Shown here: one piece after another, positions 55,554 through 63,464 of the stretch
How positions within the stretch are numbered: position 1 is the stretch's first letter
Layout: each line of letters opens with the position of its first letter
Translations under genes and position numbers: made by a program
Source: Anaerotignum faecicola
Lineage (GTDB): Bacteria; Bacillota; Clostridia; Lachnospirales; Anaerotignaceae
NCBI RefSeq assembly: GCF_003865035.1
Contig: NZ_BHVZ01000001.1
Coordinates: forward strand, 248,001 to 312,000
DNA: 64,000 bases
Direction: 5' to 3'
Notes under the pieces: model-generated
Databases searched by the model: none
The model's input: the letters and a program-made list of their open reading frames with translations, nothing else
What the model was told of the DNA's origin: nothing

Positions 55554-57086
55554 TTACTGATCGCTCGACCCTGTGTTTTCTGTTGTTGTGGGTGTGGTTG
55601 GTTCTGTCGTTTCCTCCTTCTTCTTCGTGCCGACAGTTACCTCATCCGCCGCCGCACGATAGGAAGAGCTGCTGAACCATTCATTGCTGACCATTTTCCC
55701 ATTCTCATACACCTTTTTGCGTACGCTCACCTTGCAGCCCGTTCTGCCGCGAGAGGTTACAACTCGTTCGCCTTCAGGCAGATTGGGGTCCTTCTTCACG
55801 ATTTCCGCAGGCTTGTTAATTGTACCCTCGTAAACCGTTTCAAACTCCAATCTTCTGCCTGCATCATGCACCTCATGCCCGTAAATATTCATGACAAGCT
55901 TGCCGCCGCTTGCGTAAGCCTCAATCATAATAGGATATTCGGTGTTATTCTTGAATTTCAAATCCTTATAGGTGCCTGCTACAGCCGCATCTCTGCCCAG
56001 CGGCACATAGCCAACCGTCATGGAATGAGGGGAACGCTCTACCACCTCAAGCTCAGCCAGAATGACTGCATTATATAAGGTAGATGTTACCTGACAAACG
56101 CCGCCTGCCATGCCCTTTTCCACCTTGCCGTTTACATAAACGCCGGCTTCCTTATAGCCGCCTGCCGCCGTCTGGCTGCCCAGATGCGCATTTGCGGAAA
56201 ATACCTCTCCGGGTGCAATCACAGTACCATTGATGTAATTGCAGCCTACCGCAAGGTTGTTGTTTCTGTTTCTGTCGCTGTTTGTATAAGTTGTGTAATA
56301 GGACCCAATCAGATCCGTTACATGGGAGTTATCCTCTGCCGTAATCTTGGGCTTTGTTACCTTTGCCGCAATTTCCGCTGTGCCGCTTTTGCGTGTTTCC
56401 ATCACCTTTGCCACATGCTTTGCGGTTTTATCCTTTTCCATTTCAAGCCCTGTCTGCTCAGGGGAAACCACAAATCTGCCATTCTGCCTTACAACGGTAC
56501 TGTCAATGGCATCCTGATTAAATTCCTCCGCAACCTCGTCCAGCTTTGCGCGCAGCATTTCCGCATCATAGCCATAGGTCAGCTCAATATTCACGCCATC
56601 CTTCAGCAATTTCGCGCCGACCTGAAAGCGATCCGCTTCCGTGCCGGTACGCCCTGTTTCGTATGCCTCCTTTACGGCATCCTCCACATGGTACCCTGCG
56701 CCGATGTCCTCAAAGGGAATGTCCCATTTCTGCAGTGCGTCTTCTTCGCCATACTGCAATGTCAGAATTTGCCCGACAACCTCGGATTTATACCTTTCCT
56801 GCAGCTGTGCGACAGCCTCCTCCTGACTCAATCCGGATACATCCTCACCATTGATCGTAATGCCCTGATAAATGCCTTCCTGTGCCAGCAGATTCAAAAC
56901 CTTTCTTTTATGTACCTCATGATACCCGAACGCAGTCACTGCCACAAGCAGAACCAAAACACCGATTATCACCAAAGGCTTTTTATTTTTATTGTTATTG
57001 TCTGTTTTTTTGCTCTTCTGATGGTGATGATGCTGGTGCGATTGCTGCTGATATCGCTGCTGTCGTGGTCTATTGCTTTCCTCCAA
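55554..57086 (-). CDS. VanW-family membrane-anchored protein
   Basis: About 510 residues. Cytosolic Gln/His/Asn/Lys-rich start (QQRYQQQSHQHHHHQ), one TM helix at about 35-58, a putative peptidoglycan-binding region (GITINGEDVSGLSQEEAV, about 75-240) and the VanW domain (about 260-420; GEVFSANAHLG, GGVCQVTSTLYNAV, ERSPHSMTVGYV), then a G5-like region and a Thr/Pro-rich tail. The family is linked to cell-wall functions but its reaction is unknown. No ATG fits; TTG 57086 has AGGGGG nine bases upstream, TTG 57119 has no SD. Confidence 0.88.
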   Translation of the reverse strand: MEESNRPRQQRYQQQSHQHHHHQKSKKTDNNNKNKKPLVIIGVLVLLVAVTAFGYHEVHKRKVLNLLAQEGIYQGITINGEDVSGLSQEEAVAQLQERYKSEVVGQILTLQYGEEDALQKWDIPFEDIGAGYHVEDAVKEAYETGRTGTEADRFQVGAKLLKDGVNIELTYGYDAEMLRAKLDEVAEEFNQDAIDSTVVRQNGRFVVSPEQTGLEMEKDKTAKHVAKVMETRKSGTAEIAAKVTKPKITAEDNSHVTDLIGSYYTTYTNSDRNRNNNLAVGCNYINGTVIAPGEVFSANAHLGSQTAAGGYKEAGVYVNGKVEKGMAGGVCQVTSTLYNAVILAELEVVERSPHSMTVGYVPLGRDAAVAGTYKDLKFKNNTEYPIMIEAYASGGKLVMNIYGHEVHDAGRRLEFETVYEGTINKPAEIVKKDPNLPEGERVVTSRGRTGCKVSVRKKVYENGKMVSNEWFSSSSYRAAADEVTVGTKKKEETTEPTTPTTTENTGSSDQ

Positions 57087-57179
57087 CTCTCCTCGCCCCC
57101 TAAAATATATTTCATGCAAAATTGCCTGTTTGATACAAGCTTTGTCATACCCTGACTATTTTTATCAATAGTCCCCCTT

Positions 57180-57208
57180 ATCATAACGAAGTCTACTGTA
57201 AATTACAA
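57180..57208 (-). promoter_or_regulatory. Promoter of the VanW gene
   Basis: Minus strand TTGTAA (57208-57203), 17 bp, TATGAT (57185-57180). Confidence 0.65.
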
Positions 57209-57228
57209 GAGCAATTCCTTGAAAAAAT

Positions 57229-57250
57229 CCTTACATTTTTGTTACGATTT
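57229..57250 (-). promoter_or_regulatory. WalR/PhoP-like repeat pair upstream of the VanW gene
   Basis: Minus strand CGTAAC-N5-TGTAAG. A 24-base window here matches the array at 11870-11913 at 20 positions. It ends about 20 bp upstream of the -35. Confidence 0.5.
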
Positions 57251-57295
57251 TATGCCGTTTCTGCAAATCGTACATTCTCTTCTCGGTTTCGCCGC

Positions 57296-57415
57296 TCAAT
57301 AGATGCCATAGCCCAGAAACGGCGCAGCTAAACTCAGCACCATTACTACCGCCAAAAGCAGTGCAATTCCTGCGGCAATTTTCTTTTTCATCCGATATTT
57401 ATCCTTCGGTTTCAT
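57296..57415 (-). CDS. 39-residue membrane protein coupled to the helicase gene
   Basis: ATG at 57415 overlaps the helicase TGA (ATGA), with SD AAGGAA about eight bases before it inside the helicase 3' end. Basic start (MKPKDKYRMKKK), one hydrophobic helix at about 13-35 (GIALLLAVVMVLSL), ending GYGIY. No family recognised. The overlap and SD argue for real, coupled translation. Confidence 0.6.
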   Translation of the reverse strand: MKPKDKYRMKKKIAAGIALLLAVVMVLSLAAPFLGYGIY

Positions 57416-59295
57416 CGTTTATTTCCTTCTTTCTCCTTATTTTTGCGGAACGCCATCTCTGCATCCAGTCCCATTTCCGCCAGAAAACGAGAGGGCTTCC
57501 GTTCCTTTTCATATCTTTGCAGAATTGCAGAAAGACAGAGCTTTTCGGATGCCCTTGTCATGGCAACATAAAACAGCCGCCTCTCCTCCGCAACCGTATC
57601 CATGCCCTTTTCATGCGGCACAATCCCCTCCACCAGAGAAGGCAGGAAGACCGCACGAAATTCCAAGCCCTTTGCACCATGCATCGTCATGAGTGCAACG
57701 CCGTTTCGTTTCTGCCCCTTTTTGCGGCTCTGCTCCTTCATTTGCAGACTCAGCCGTTCCAGCTGCTCCCGAAAGCTGCGCACATCCGCACAGTCCTTTG
57801 CCGTTTCCATAATCTCGTCCGCTATCTCCTGCAAAACCTGAGCACTTGTTCTTCTATATGCAGCAAATTCCTCTAAATATTCATCATATCCGATGACTTT
57901 ACGAATATATTTTAACGCATCATAGGGGGTGCGCTTCCGAATCTGGTTTAAATCAATTCGCAGATTTTCCAGATTCTCCTCCTGCCACCCCTTCAAGGAC
58001 GGACAGACAAAAAAGCTGCGCAATAACGTATACGGCATCGTTTCCGCCTCCGCGAGCAAATCCTTCCCGATATAGCGTTTGGGTTTATTCAGAATCCGCC
58101 GCAGTGCGCTGTCCGATTCCTCATTCTCTGCAAGCAGAAGATAGGCAAGCAAATCCTTCGCCACCCAATGCTCATACACATTGCCGCTGTTATCGCGCAA
58201 GTCGTATGGAATCCCTCTTTTATATAATTCTCTGGCGAATGCACCACCCTGTAGATTTGTACGGTAAATGACAGCAATTTCCGTCAACGGCACGCCTTCA
58301 TCCAGAAGTCTGCCGATTTTCTCCGCAATATGCGCTGCTTCCTTCGCCGCATCCTCCGCCAGAAAAAACGTCACCTTATCACCGGCTTCCCCGATGCCCT
58401 TCATATTTTTCACAAAGCGCACCTCATTATTGCCGATGACACGCTCCGCCAAATTGACAATTCGCTCCGTAGAGCGATAGTTTGTATTTAATGTTACTTT
58501 TTTTGCCGCAGGATAAAGCGTCGGAAAATGCAGAAGAAAATCAGGTCTTGCGCCGCGGAAGGCATAAATACTCTGGTCATCATCCCCCACCACAAAAAGA
58601 TTCTGATGCTTCTCTGCCAGAATCTGCAAGCAGGCAAACTGCGCCTGATTGACATCCTGAAACTCATCCACCAGAATAAATTTATATTTTCTCTGCCAAT
58701 ACTCCCGTACTGCCGCATCCTCACGCAAAAGCTGATAGCACTGCGTCAGCATATCGTCAAAATCCAATTTTTCATGCCGTTCCTTATACCCTTCATACGC
58801 ACGATACAGCTTGCGAAATTCCTCCACAGGCATTCCCGTGGGCGTGAAGCGGTTCGGCTGCTCCAATTCACTGTTCATCAGAGAAAGCTGTGAAAAGAAT
58901 TGCGAAATATATTCTTCTAAATCGGGAATATCCCATTTTTCTGCTTCAATACTATTTCTGAGGATGCTTCTTCTTTCCTCCTCCTGAAAAATCTGCTCCA
59001 CATTCCAGCCGTATCTGCTCCGCAGAATCCGAAAAAAGATGCTGTGAAATGTTCCGAAGGAAACGCCGGAAGCTCCGTTTAAATTCTCAAATCGGCTTTT
59101 CATTTCTTCCGCCGCCACTTTGGAAAAGGTCAGCGCAAGGATTTCCTGCGGCTTCGCCAATCCTCTTTCCAATAATCTGGAAATGCGACAAAGCAATACT
59201 GTTGTTTTTCCGCTGCCCGGCCCTGCCAGAACCAGCATCGGCCCTGTTTCGTGGCAGACTGCCTTCTGCTGTGCCGTATTCAGTTTTTTGCCCAC
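57412..59295 (-). CDS. UvrD/PcrA-like superfamily 1 DNA helicase
   Basis: 627 residues from GTG 59295 (SD AAAGGAGG). Walker A GPGSGKTT near residue 26, VDEFQDVNQAQ, GDDDQSIYAFRGA, NYRSTERI and MTMHGAKGLEF. It is about 100 residues shorter than PcrA or UvrD, and it lacks their C-terminal extension that contacts RNA polymerase. It is therefore a shorter UvrD-like helicase whose partner is unknown, probably in repair. Overlaps the small membrane protein gene. Confidence 0.93.
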   Translation of the reverse strand: MGKKLNTAQQKAVCHETGPMLVLAGPGSGKTTVLLCRISRLLERGLAKPQEILALTFSKVAAEEMKSRFENLNGASGVSFGTFHSIFFRILRSRYGWNVEQIFQEEERRSILRNSIEAEKWDIPDLEEYISQFFSQLSLMNSELEQPNRFTPTGMPVEEFRKLYRAYEGYKERHEKLDFDDMLTQCYQLLREDAAVREYWQRKYKFILVDEFQDVNQAQFACLQILAEKHQNLFVVGDDDQSIYAFRGARPDFLLHFPTLYPAAKKVTLNTNYRSTERIVNLAERVIGNNEVRFVKNMKGIGEAGDKVTFFLAEDAAKEAAHIAEKIGRLLDEGVPLTEIAVIYRTNLQGGAFARELYKRGIPYDLRDNSGNVYEHWVAKDLLAYLLLAENEESDSALRRILNKPKRYIGKDLLAEAETMPYTLLRSFFVCPSLKGWQEENLENLRIDLNQIRKRTPYDALKYIRKVIGYDEYLEEFAAYRRTSAQVLQEIADEIMETAKDCADVRSFREQLERLSLQMKEQSRKKGQKRNGVALMTMHGAKGLEFRAVFLPSLVEGIVPHEKGMDTVAEERRLFYVAMTRASEKLCLSAILQRYEKERKPSRFLAEMGLDAEMAFRKNKEKEGNKR

Positions 59296-59331
59296 AGTAT
59301 CGCCTCCTTTTTCGCTTCTTTCTAAACATTA

Positions 59332-59361
59332 AGTATACCACATCTTTCTGCCAAATGCCAA
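59332..59361 (-). promoter_or_regulatory. Promoter of the helicase gene
   Basis: Minus strand TTGGCA (59361-59356), 18 bp ending ATGTGG, TATACT (59337-59332). Confidence 0.6.
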
Positions 59362-59421
59362 AAAAACACAGATTCTGTCCTATCTTAATAAAACCTTATA
59401 AAAACCCTAACGCGTTTTTCA

Positions 59422-59450
59422 TTGCGCAAATTTCTATTCTGTATTAAAAT
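59422..59450 (+). promoter_or_regulatory. Promoter of the glycosyltransferase gene
   Basis: TTGCGC (59422-59427), 17 bp, TAAAAT (59445-59450). A hairpin GTTTCAGGC/GCCCGAAAC at 59458-59480 starts at about +1. CTTA-type units with 11-bp spacing (59384-59416) lie upstream. Confidence 0.65.
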
Positions 59451-59543
59451 AATACATGTTTCAGGCTAAATGCCCGAAACCGAAAATTTGAAGTAAAAAT
59501 CCAGAGAAATGTTTTCCAGACATAGAAAACACGGAGGTTTCTA

Positions 59544-60848
59544 ATGAATATTGGCATTTTTTCCGACACATATTTTCCACAGCTGAACGGTGTGGCAACA
59601 TCCATCCGCACGCTCACCCATGCACTACGCGAAAAGGGACACACGGTGTATATTTTCACCCCTTCCGACCCTCGCTGTGAAGGGCAGCCCGAGGATGAGG
59701 ATATCTTTCGTCTGCCCAGTATCCCCGTTTATTTCGTACGGGATTATCGTGCAGGCTATATTTTCCCACCGCATATTCTGAAAAAAATCAAAAAACTGAA
59801 TCTGGACATCGTGCATACACAGACAGAATTCCCCTTGGGCTTTCTGGGAAAGCTGGTTTCCACAACGGAGGGCATCCCCATGGTACATACCTATCACACC
59901 ATGTATGAGGATTATGTGCATTATATCGGCGGCGGACATATCATTTCCAAAAACATGGCACGCGAATTCAGCTGCGCCTTCTGCAATACGGCAATGGCAG
60001 TCATCGCGCCTACGCATAAAACAGAGCAGCTGCTTTCCGGCTACGGCGTAACAAAGCCGATTTCCATCATCCCCACCGGCATCAATACCGCGCATTTTCG
60101 CAAGGAAAACTTCGATGCGGCGGAAATTCTTGCCCTGCGGGAATCCCTTGGCTTAAAAGCAGATACCCCCGTTATCATTTCCATCGGGCGCATTGCGAAG
60201 GAAAAAAGCATTGATGTTGTCATTTCCGCCTTGCCAAAGCTGATTGAAAAGCTGCCGGAAGTGCAGATGGTAATTGTCGGCGAAGGCAATGAAATTGAAA
60301 ATCTGCGAAATTTTGCAGAATCCCTCGGCGTTGGCGCTCATGTGATGTTTACAGGCGGCAAGCCTTGGGATGAAATCGGAAAATATTATCAGCTCGGCAA
60401 TGTTTTCTGCAGTGCATCTGTTTCCGAAACACAGGGGCTTACCTTTGCTGAGGCAATGGCAGGCGGCATCCCCGTTGTGGCAAAAAAGGATGAATGTATC
60501 GAAAATATCATCACTGACGGTGAAACAGGCATGCTCTTTGAGAAAAATGAAAACCTGCCGGAGCTGCTTTATCGCGTGCTGACTGACAAATCCCTTTCCG
60601 AAAAGCTTTCCACAGCCTCTATACAGGCGATGGATGTTCTTTCCGTGCAGAACTTTGCAGACAGCGTGGAGCAGCTGTACCAAAATATTCTGGAGCAGGA
60701 GGAACGTCCCAAGCCCATCGCCGCCCCTGTTATTCCGTTTGTGATTGGCGCAAAGGCCGCCAAGGGCATTACAGGGCTGCCTGGGAAGATTTCCCGTACC
60801 TATTTAAAGAAAGCAGCGAATTTTCTTTCTTCTGCCAAGGGCGAATAA
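59544..60848 (+). CDS. GT4 glycosyltransferase, diacylglycerol glucosyltransferase-like
   Basis: 434 residues, GT-B fold. N-terminus MNIGIFSDTYFPQLNGVATS and HTQTEFPLGFLG are typical of Firmicute 1,2-diacylglycerol 3-glucosyltransferases; the donor-side E-x7-E motif is in SETQGLTFAEAMAGG. The C-terminal 50 residues are basic and amphipathic, fitting peripheral membrane binding. It probably starts glycolipid or lipoteichoic-acid anchor synthesis, though other GT4 acceptors remain possible. SD GGAGG before ATG 59544. Repeat copy B begins 2 bp after its stop. Confidence 0.88.
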   Translation: MNIGIFSDTYFPQLNGVATSIRTLTHALREKGHTVYIFTPSDPRCEGQPEDEDIFRLPSIPVYFVRDYRAGYIFPPHILKKIKKLNLDIVHTQTEFPLGFLGKLVSTTEGIPMVHTYHTMYEDYVHYIGGGHIISKNMAREFSCAFCNTAMAVIAPTHKTEQLLSGYGVTKPISIIPTGINTAHFRKENFDAAEILALRESLGLKADTPVIISIGRIAKEKSIDVVISALPKLIEKLPEVQMVIVGEGNEIENLRNFAESLGVGAHVMFTGGKPWDEIGKYYQLGNVFCSASVSETQGLTFAEAMAGGIPVVAKKDECIENIITDGETGMLFEKNENLPELLYRVLTDKSLSEKLSTASIQAMDVLSVQNFADSVEQLYQNILEQEERPKPIAAPVIPFVIGAKAAKGITGLPGKISRTYLKKAANFLSSAKGE

Positions 60849-60850
60849 AA

Positions 60851-61014
60851 CGCCCAGATAAGAAACCCTGAATTCTGAAATGCTGAAAGCTACGGCTACT
60901 GCGTTAGTTCCCCTTGACAGCCTAAGTCAAAGGATGCCTGTGGGGAACTTCCTTGCATCCGCAGTCTTTCAACTATTTCATTTTCTTCATGTTTTCTTAT
61001 TGGGACACACCTTA
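60851..61014 (+). repeat. Stop-adjacent palindromic repeat, long copy (B)
   Basis: The outer parts match copy A at 6477-6553: CGCCCAGATAAGAA at the start and TTCTTATTGGGACACACC at the end. Between GAAAGCTA and TTTCATTT lies an 83-bp insert (60893-60975) bounded by CTA on each side. The insert is itself palindromic: ACTGCG/CGCAGT, GTTCCCC/GGGGAAC and TTGAC/GTCAA nested inward. Confidence 0.8.
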
Positions 61015-61064
61015 AGGGCTCTGTGTTTTTTTATAAATCCTTTCCAATCTTTTTCAAAAAATGC

Positions 61065-61093
61065 TTGACAAACTCTTTCCCATATTGTATGAT
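61065..61093 (+). promoter_or_regulatory. Promoter of tRNA-Arg
   Basis: TTGACA (61065-61070), 17 bp, TATGAT (61088-61093). Confidence 0.85.
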
Positions 61094-61115
61094 AGTTCAT
61101 GTGCCAAATGAATAT

Positions 61116-61189
<74 letters not shown>

Positions 61190-61190
61190 G

Positions 61191-61224
61191 AAAAAAACGT
61201 ATATCACTTTGATATACGTTTTTT
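61191..61224 (+). terminator. Terminator after tRNA-Arg
   Basis: AACGTATATC pairs with GATATACGTT, then a T-run. Confidence 0.88.
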
Positions 61225-61277
61225 ATTTGCTTCATTTCGAGCAAAAACAAAATACTACCTATTTTATATTTTTACGC

Positions 61278-61311
61278 AAAAAAGAGAGGAGCGGTATTTC
61301 TACCGCCCCTT
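61278..61311 (-). terminator. Terminator after the first alanine symporter gene
   Basis: Minus strand GGGGCGGTA, GAAA, TACCGCTCC then TCTCTTTTTT. Confidence 0.88.
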
Positions 61312-61343
61312 TCTTTTTATCGTGGGTAAATGTAAGGAATCAA

Positions 61344-62738
61344 TTATTTGTCAATCTGAGGAGCAACGTCATCCATCCACTTCATCAGACCACCATTTTC
61401 TGCATTCTTATCCCATACATATTTCTTTGTTTCGGAAGCGATAACACCGCTCAGACCAATCAAAGCTACGCAGTTGGGGAATGCCATACAAGCGTTCAGT
61501 ACGTCAGCAATGTTCCAAACTACATCCAGTGCAGCTACACAGCCTACCAGTACAACAAATGTCCAAACAACACGGAAAGGCATGATGGACTTAACACCTA
61601 CCAGATATACCCAACATCTTTCACCATAGTAGGACCAACCCAGAATTGTGGACCATGCGAATGTCAGCAGACCGAATGTCAGAACTGCGGGACCGATTAT
61701 GGGAATCGCATTGAAGGCACCTGCTGTCATCTGCGCACCTACCAGACCTTCCATACCTACGGGGTCTTTAATGATGGAGGATACCAGAACCAGACCTGTC
61801 AGCAAGCAAACTACGATTGTATCCCAGAATACACCGGACATGGAAATCAGAGCCTGTCTGGAAGGGTTTCTTGTAGCTGCACATGCGTCAACGATAGGAG
61901 CAGAACCCAGACCAGATTCATTTGTGAACAGACCACGAGATACGCCGGCACGGATACATGCTACTACTGTTGCACCAACAAAGCCGCCGCCTGCTGCTGC
62001 AGGGTTGAATGCGCCTTGTACGATTGCTGCGAAAGCTGCGGGAATATGTGCACCATTTACGATACAGATTACGATACAACCTACAATGTACAGACCAGCC
62101 ATTATGGGAATCAGCTTCTCACATACCTTGGAGATAGACTTAACGCCGCCCAGAATAACCAGACCTGTGATAACCATCAGAACGATACCTGTTGCGATTT
62201 TAGGAATGCCGAATGTACCGTTCATGGATTCTGCGATGGAGTTTGCCTGCGTCATGTTACCGATACCGAAGCAAGCGATACCTGTAAAGATTGCGAACAG
62301 GACACCCAGCCATTTATGACCCAGACCTCTTTCCAGAGCGTACATGGGACCACCGATGAAAGAGCCATCGGCTGCTTTTACACGGTATTTAACTGCCAGA
62401 GTTGCTTCACCGAATTTTGTTGCCATACCCAACAGACCTGTGAACCACATCCAGAATACAGCACCGGGGCCACCAATACCGATTGCAGTTGCAACACCTA
62501 CGATATTACCGGTACCGATAGTAGCTGCAAGAGCTGTTGCCAGAGCTGCGAAGCCGCCGATATCACCGGATGCCTCTGCATCGGGTGTTACGGAAAGTTT
62601 GATACCTGTAAAGGTCTTTCTCTGAATGACTTTTGTTCTGATTGTTAACAGCACATGTGTACCAATCAGCAGACACAGCATAATAGGTCCCCACAAGAAA
62701 TCCTTGATGGACAGCACCACATTGTTAAAAGCTTCCAT
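61344..62738 (-). CDS. Sodium:alanine/glycine symporter, AGCS family (copy 1)
   Basis: 464 residues, about eleven TM helices. AGCS signatures GTGNIVGVATAI, FWMWFTGLLGMATKF and NESGLGSAP are clear. It imports alanine or glycine with Na+. SD AGGGAGGG before ATG 62738. The C-terminal 178 residues are almost identical to the neighbouring copy at 63465. Highly biased codons suggest strong expression. Confidence 0.95.
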   Translation of the reverse strand: MEAFNNVVLSIKDFLWGPIMLCLLIGTHVLLTIRTKVIQRKTFTGIKLSVTPDAEASGDIGGFAALATALAATIGTGNIVGVATAIGIGGPGAVFWMWFTGLLGMATKFGEATLAVKYRVKAADGSFIGGPMYALERGLGHKWLGVLFAIFTGIACFGIGNMTQANSIAESMNGTFGIPKIATGIVLMVITGLVILGGVKSISKVCEKLIPIMAGLYIVGCIVICIVNGAHIPAAFAAIVQGAFNPAAAGGGFVGATVVACIRAGVSRGLFTNESGLGSAPIVDACAATRNPSRQALISMSGVFWDTIVVCLLTGLVLVSSIIKDPVGMEGLVGAQMTAGAFNAIPIIGPAVLTFGLLTFAWSTILGWSYYGERCWVYLVGVKSIMPFRVVWTFVVLVGCVAALDVVWNIADVLNACMAFPNCVALIGLSGVIASETKKYVWDKNAENGGLMKWMDDVAPQIDK

Positions 62739-62920
62739 ATAATTCCCTCCCTAAATAATGAATTATAATATTAGAATAATCACGCGGCCTGAATTTTTAT
62801 TCAGTTTCTTCATAAAAGCTTTTTCAAAGTTTTTTCCTATCCCCACGAATACAAAAAACAGAAAAATCCTTGCTCAAACGGCTCTGAAAAAACTGTATTC
62901 AAACTTCAAAACCTGATATT

Positions 62921-62948
62921 ATTTTACCGCATCCCACGCAAAAAACAA
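62921..62948 (-). promoter_or_regulatory. Probable promoter of symporter copy 1
   Basis: Minus strand TTGTTT (62948-62943), 16 bp, TAAAAT (62926-62921). Confidence 0.5.
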
Positions 62949-63347
62949 GCACTTTTTTCCAGTGAAGCGTGGGGCACATTTTGTCTTTGTGTGCATTTTG
63001 CATATCAAAACCACAAAATAGCACGATTTTATATAACAATTTTACAACACCCAAAAACACGCAGCAGACAAATGTCCTTCCCATAAAACAATGCAGTTTG
63101 ACGCAAACAGTCCCTTCGGATATTGATTCCACCTGTTAAATTGCACAAAAAAACTGCATCTTCCATCGACTTTTGACATTTTTTCTTTTTTTCTAAATTT
63201 GTAATTTTTTTCCAATTACCAATTTGTGCAAAATAAACAACAAATCCCCTTCCATATTTCCATCAGAAATGGTATTTTCTTCCAGTTTGCGCGTTATAAT
63301 ATTCATGTGAATAAACTATTTTTTACCGCATACATCTGTCCGCAAGC

Positions 63348-63385
63348 AAAAGAACACCCCCTGCGCTTTCGCACAGAGGGTGTGA
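63348..63385 (-). terminator. Terminator after symporter copy 2
   Basis: Minus strand ACACCCTCTGTGC, GAAA, GCGCAGGGGGTGT then TCTTTT; it allows one mispair. Confidence 0.85.
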
Positions 63386-63464
63386 ATTTTATACGTGGGT
63401 CATGCTCAATATGAAATTGGATTCTTTTCTGAATTTCCTGATGGATTTTTTTCTAAAAGGAAGA

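Larger units (their letters stand above)
62739..63464 (-). other. 726-bp gap between the two symporter genes
   Basis: It holds the copy-2 terminator (63348-63385), a probable copy-1 promoter (62921-62948, TTGTTT-16-TAAAAT on the minus strand) and a leader of about 175 nt. The rest, 62950-63345, is very AT-rich with no supported gene; frames of 60-80 codons there lack SD and family features. Confidence 0.65.

Noticed and set aside
63226..63414. Small plus-strand frame in the symporter gap
   Set aside because: AT-rich, no SD, overlaps the copy-2 terminator.
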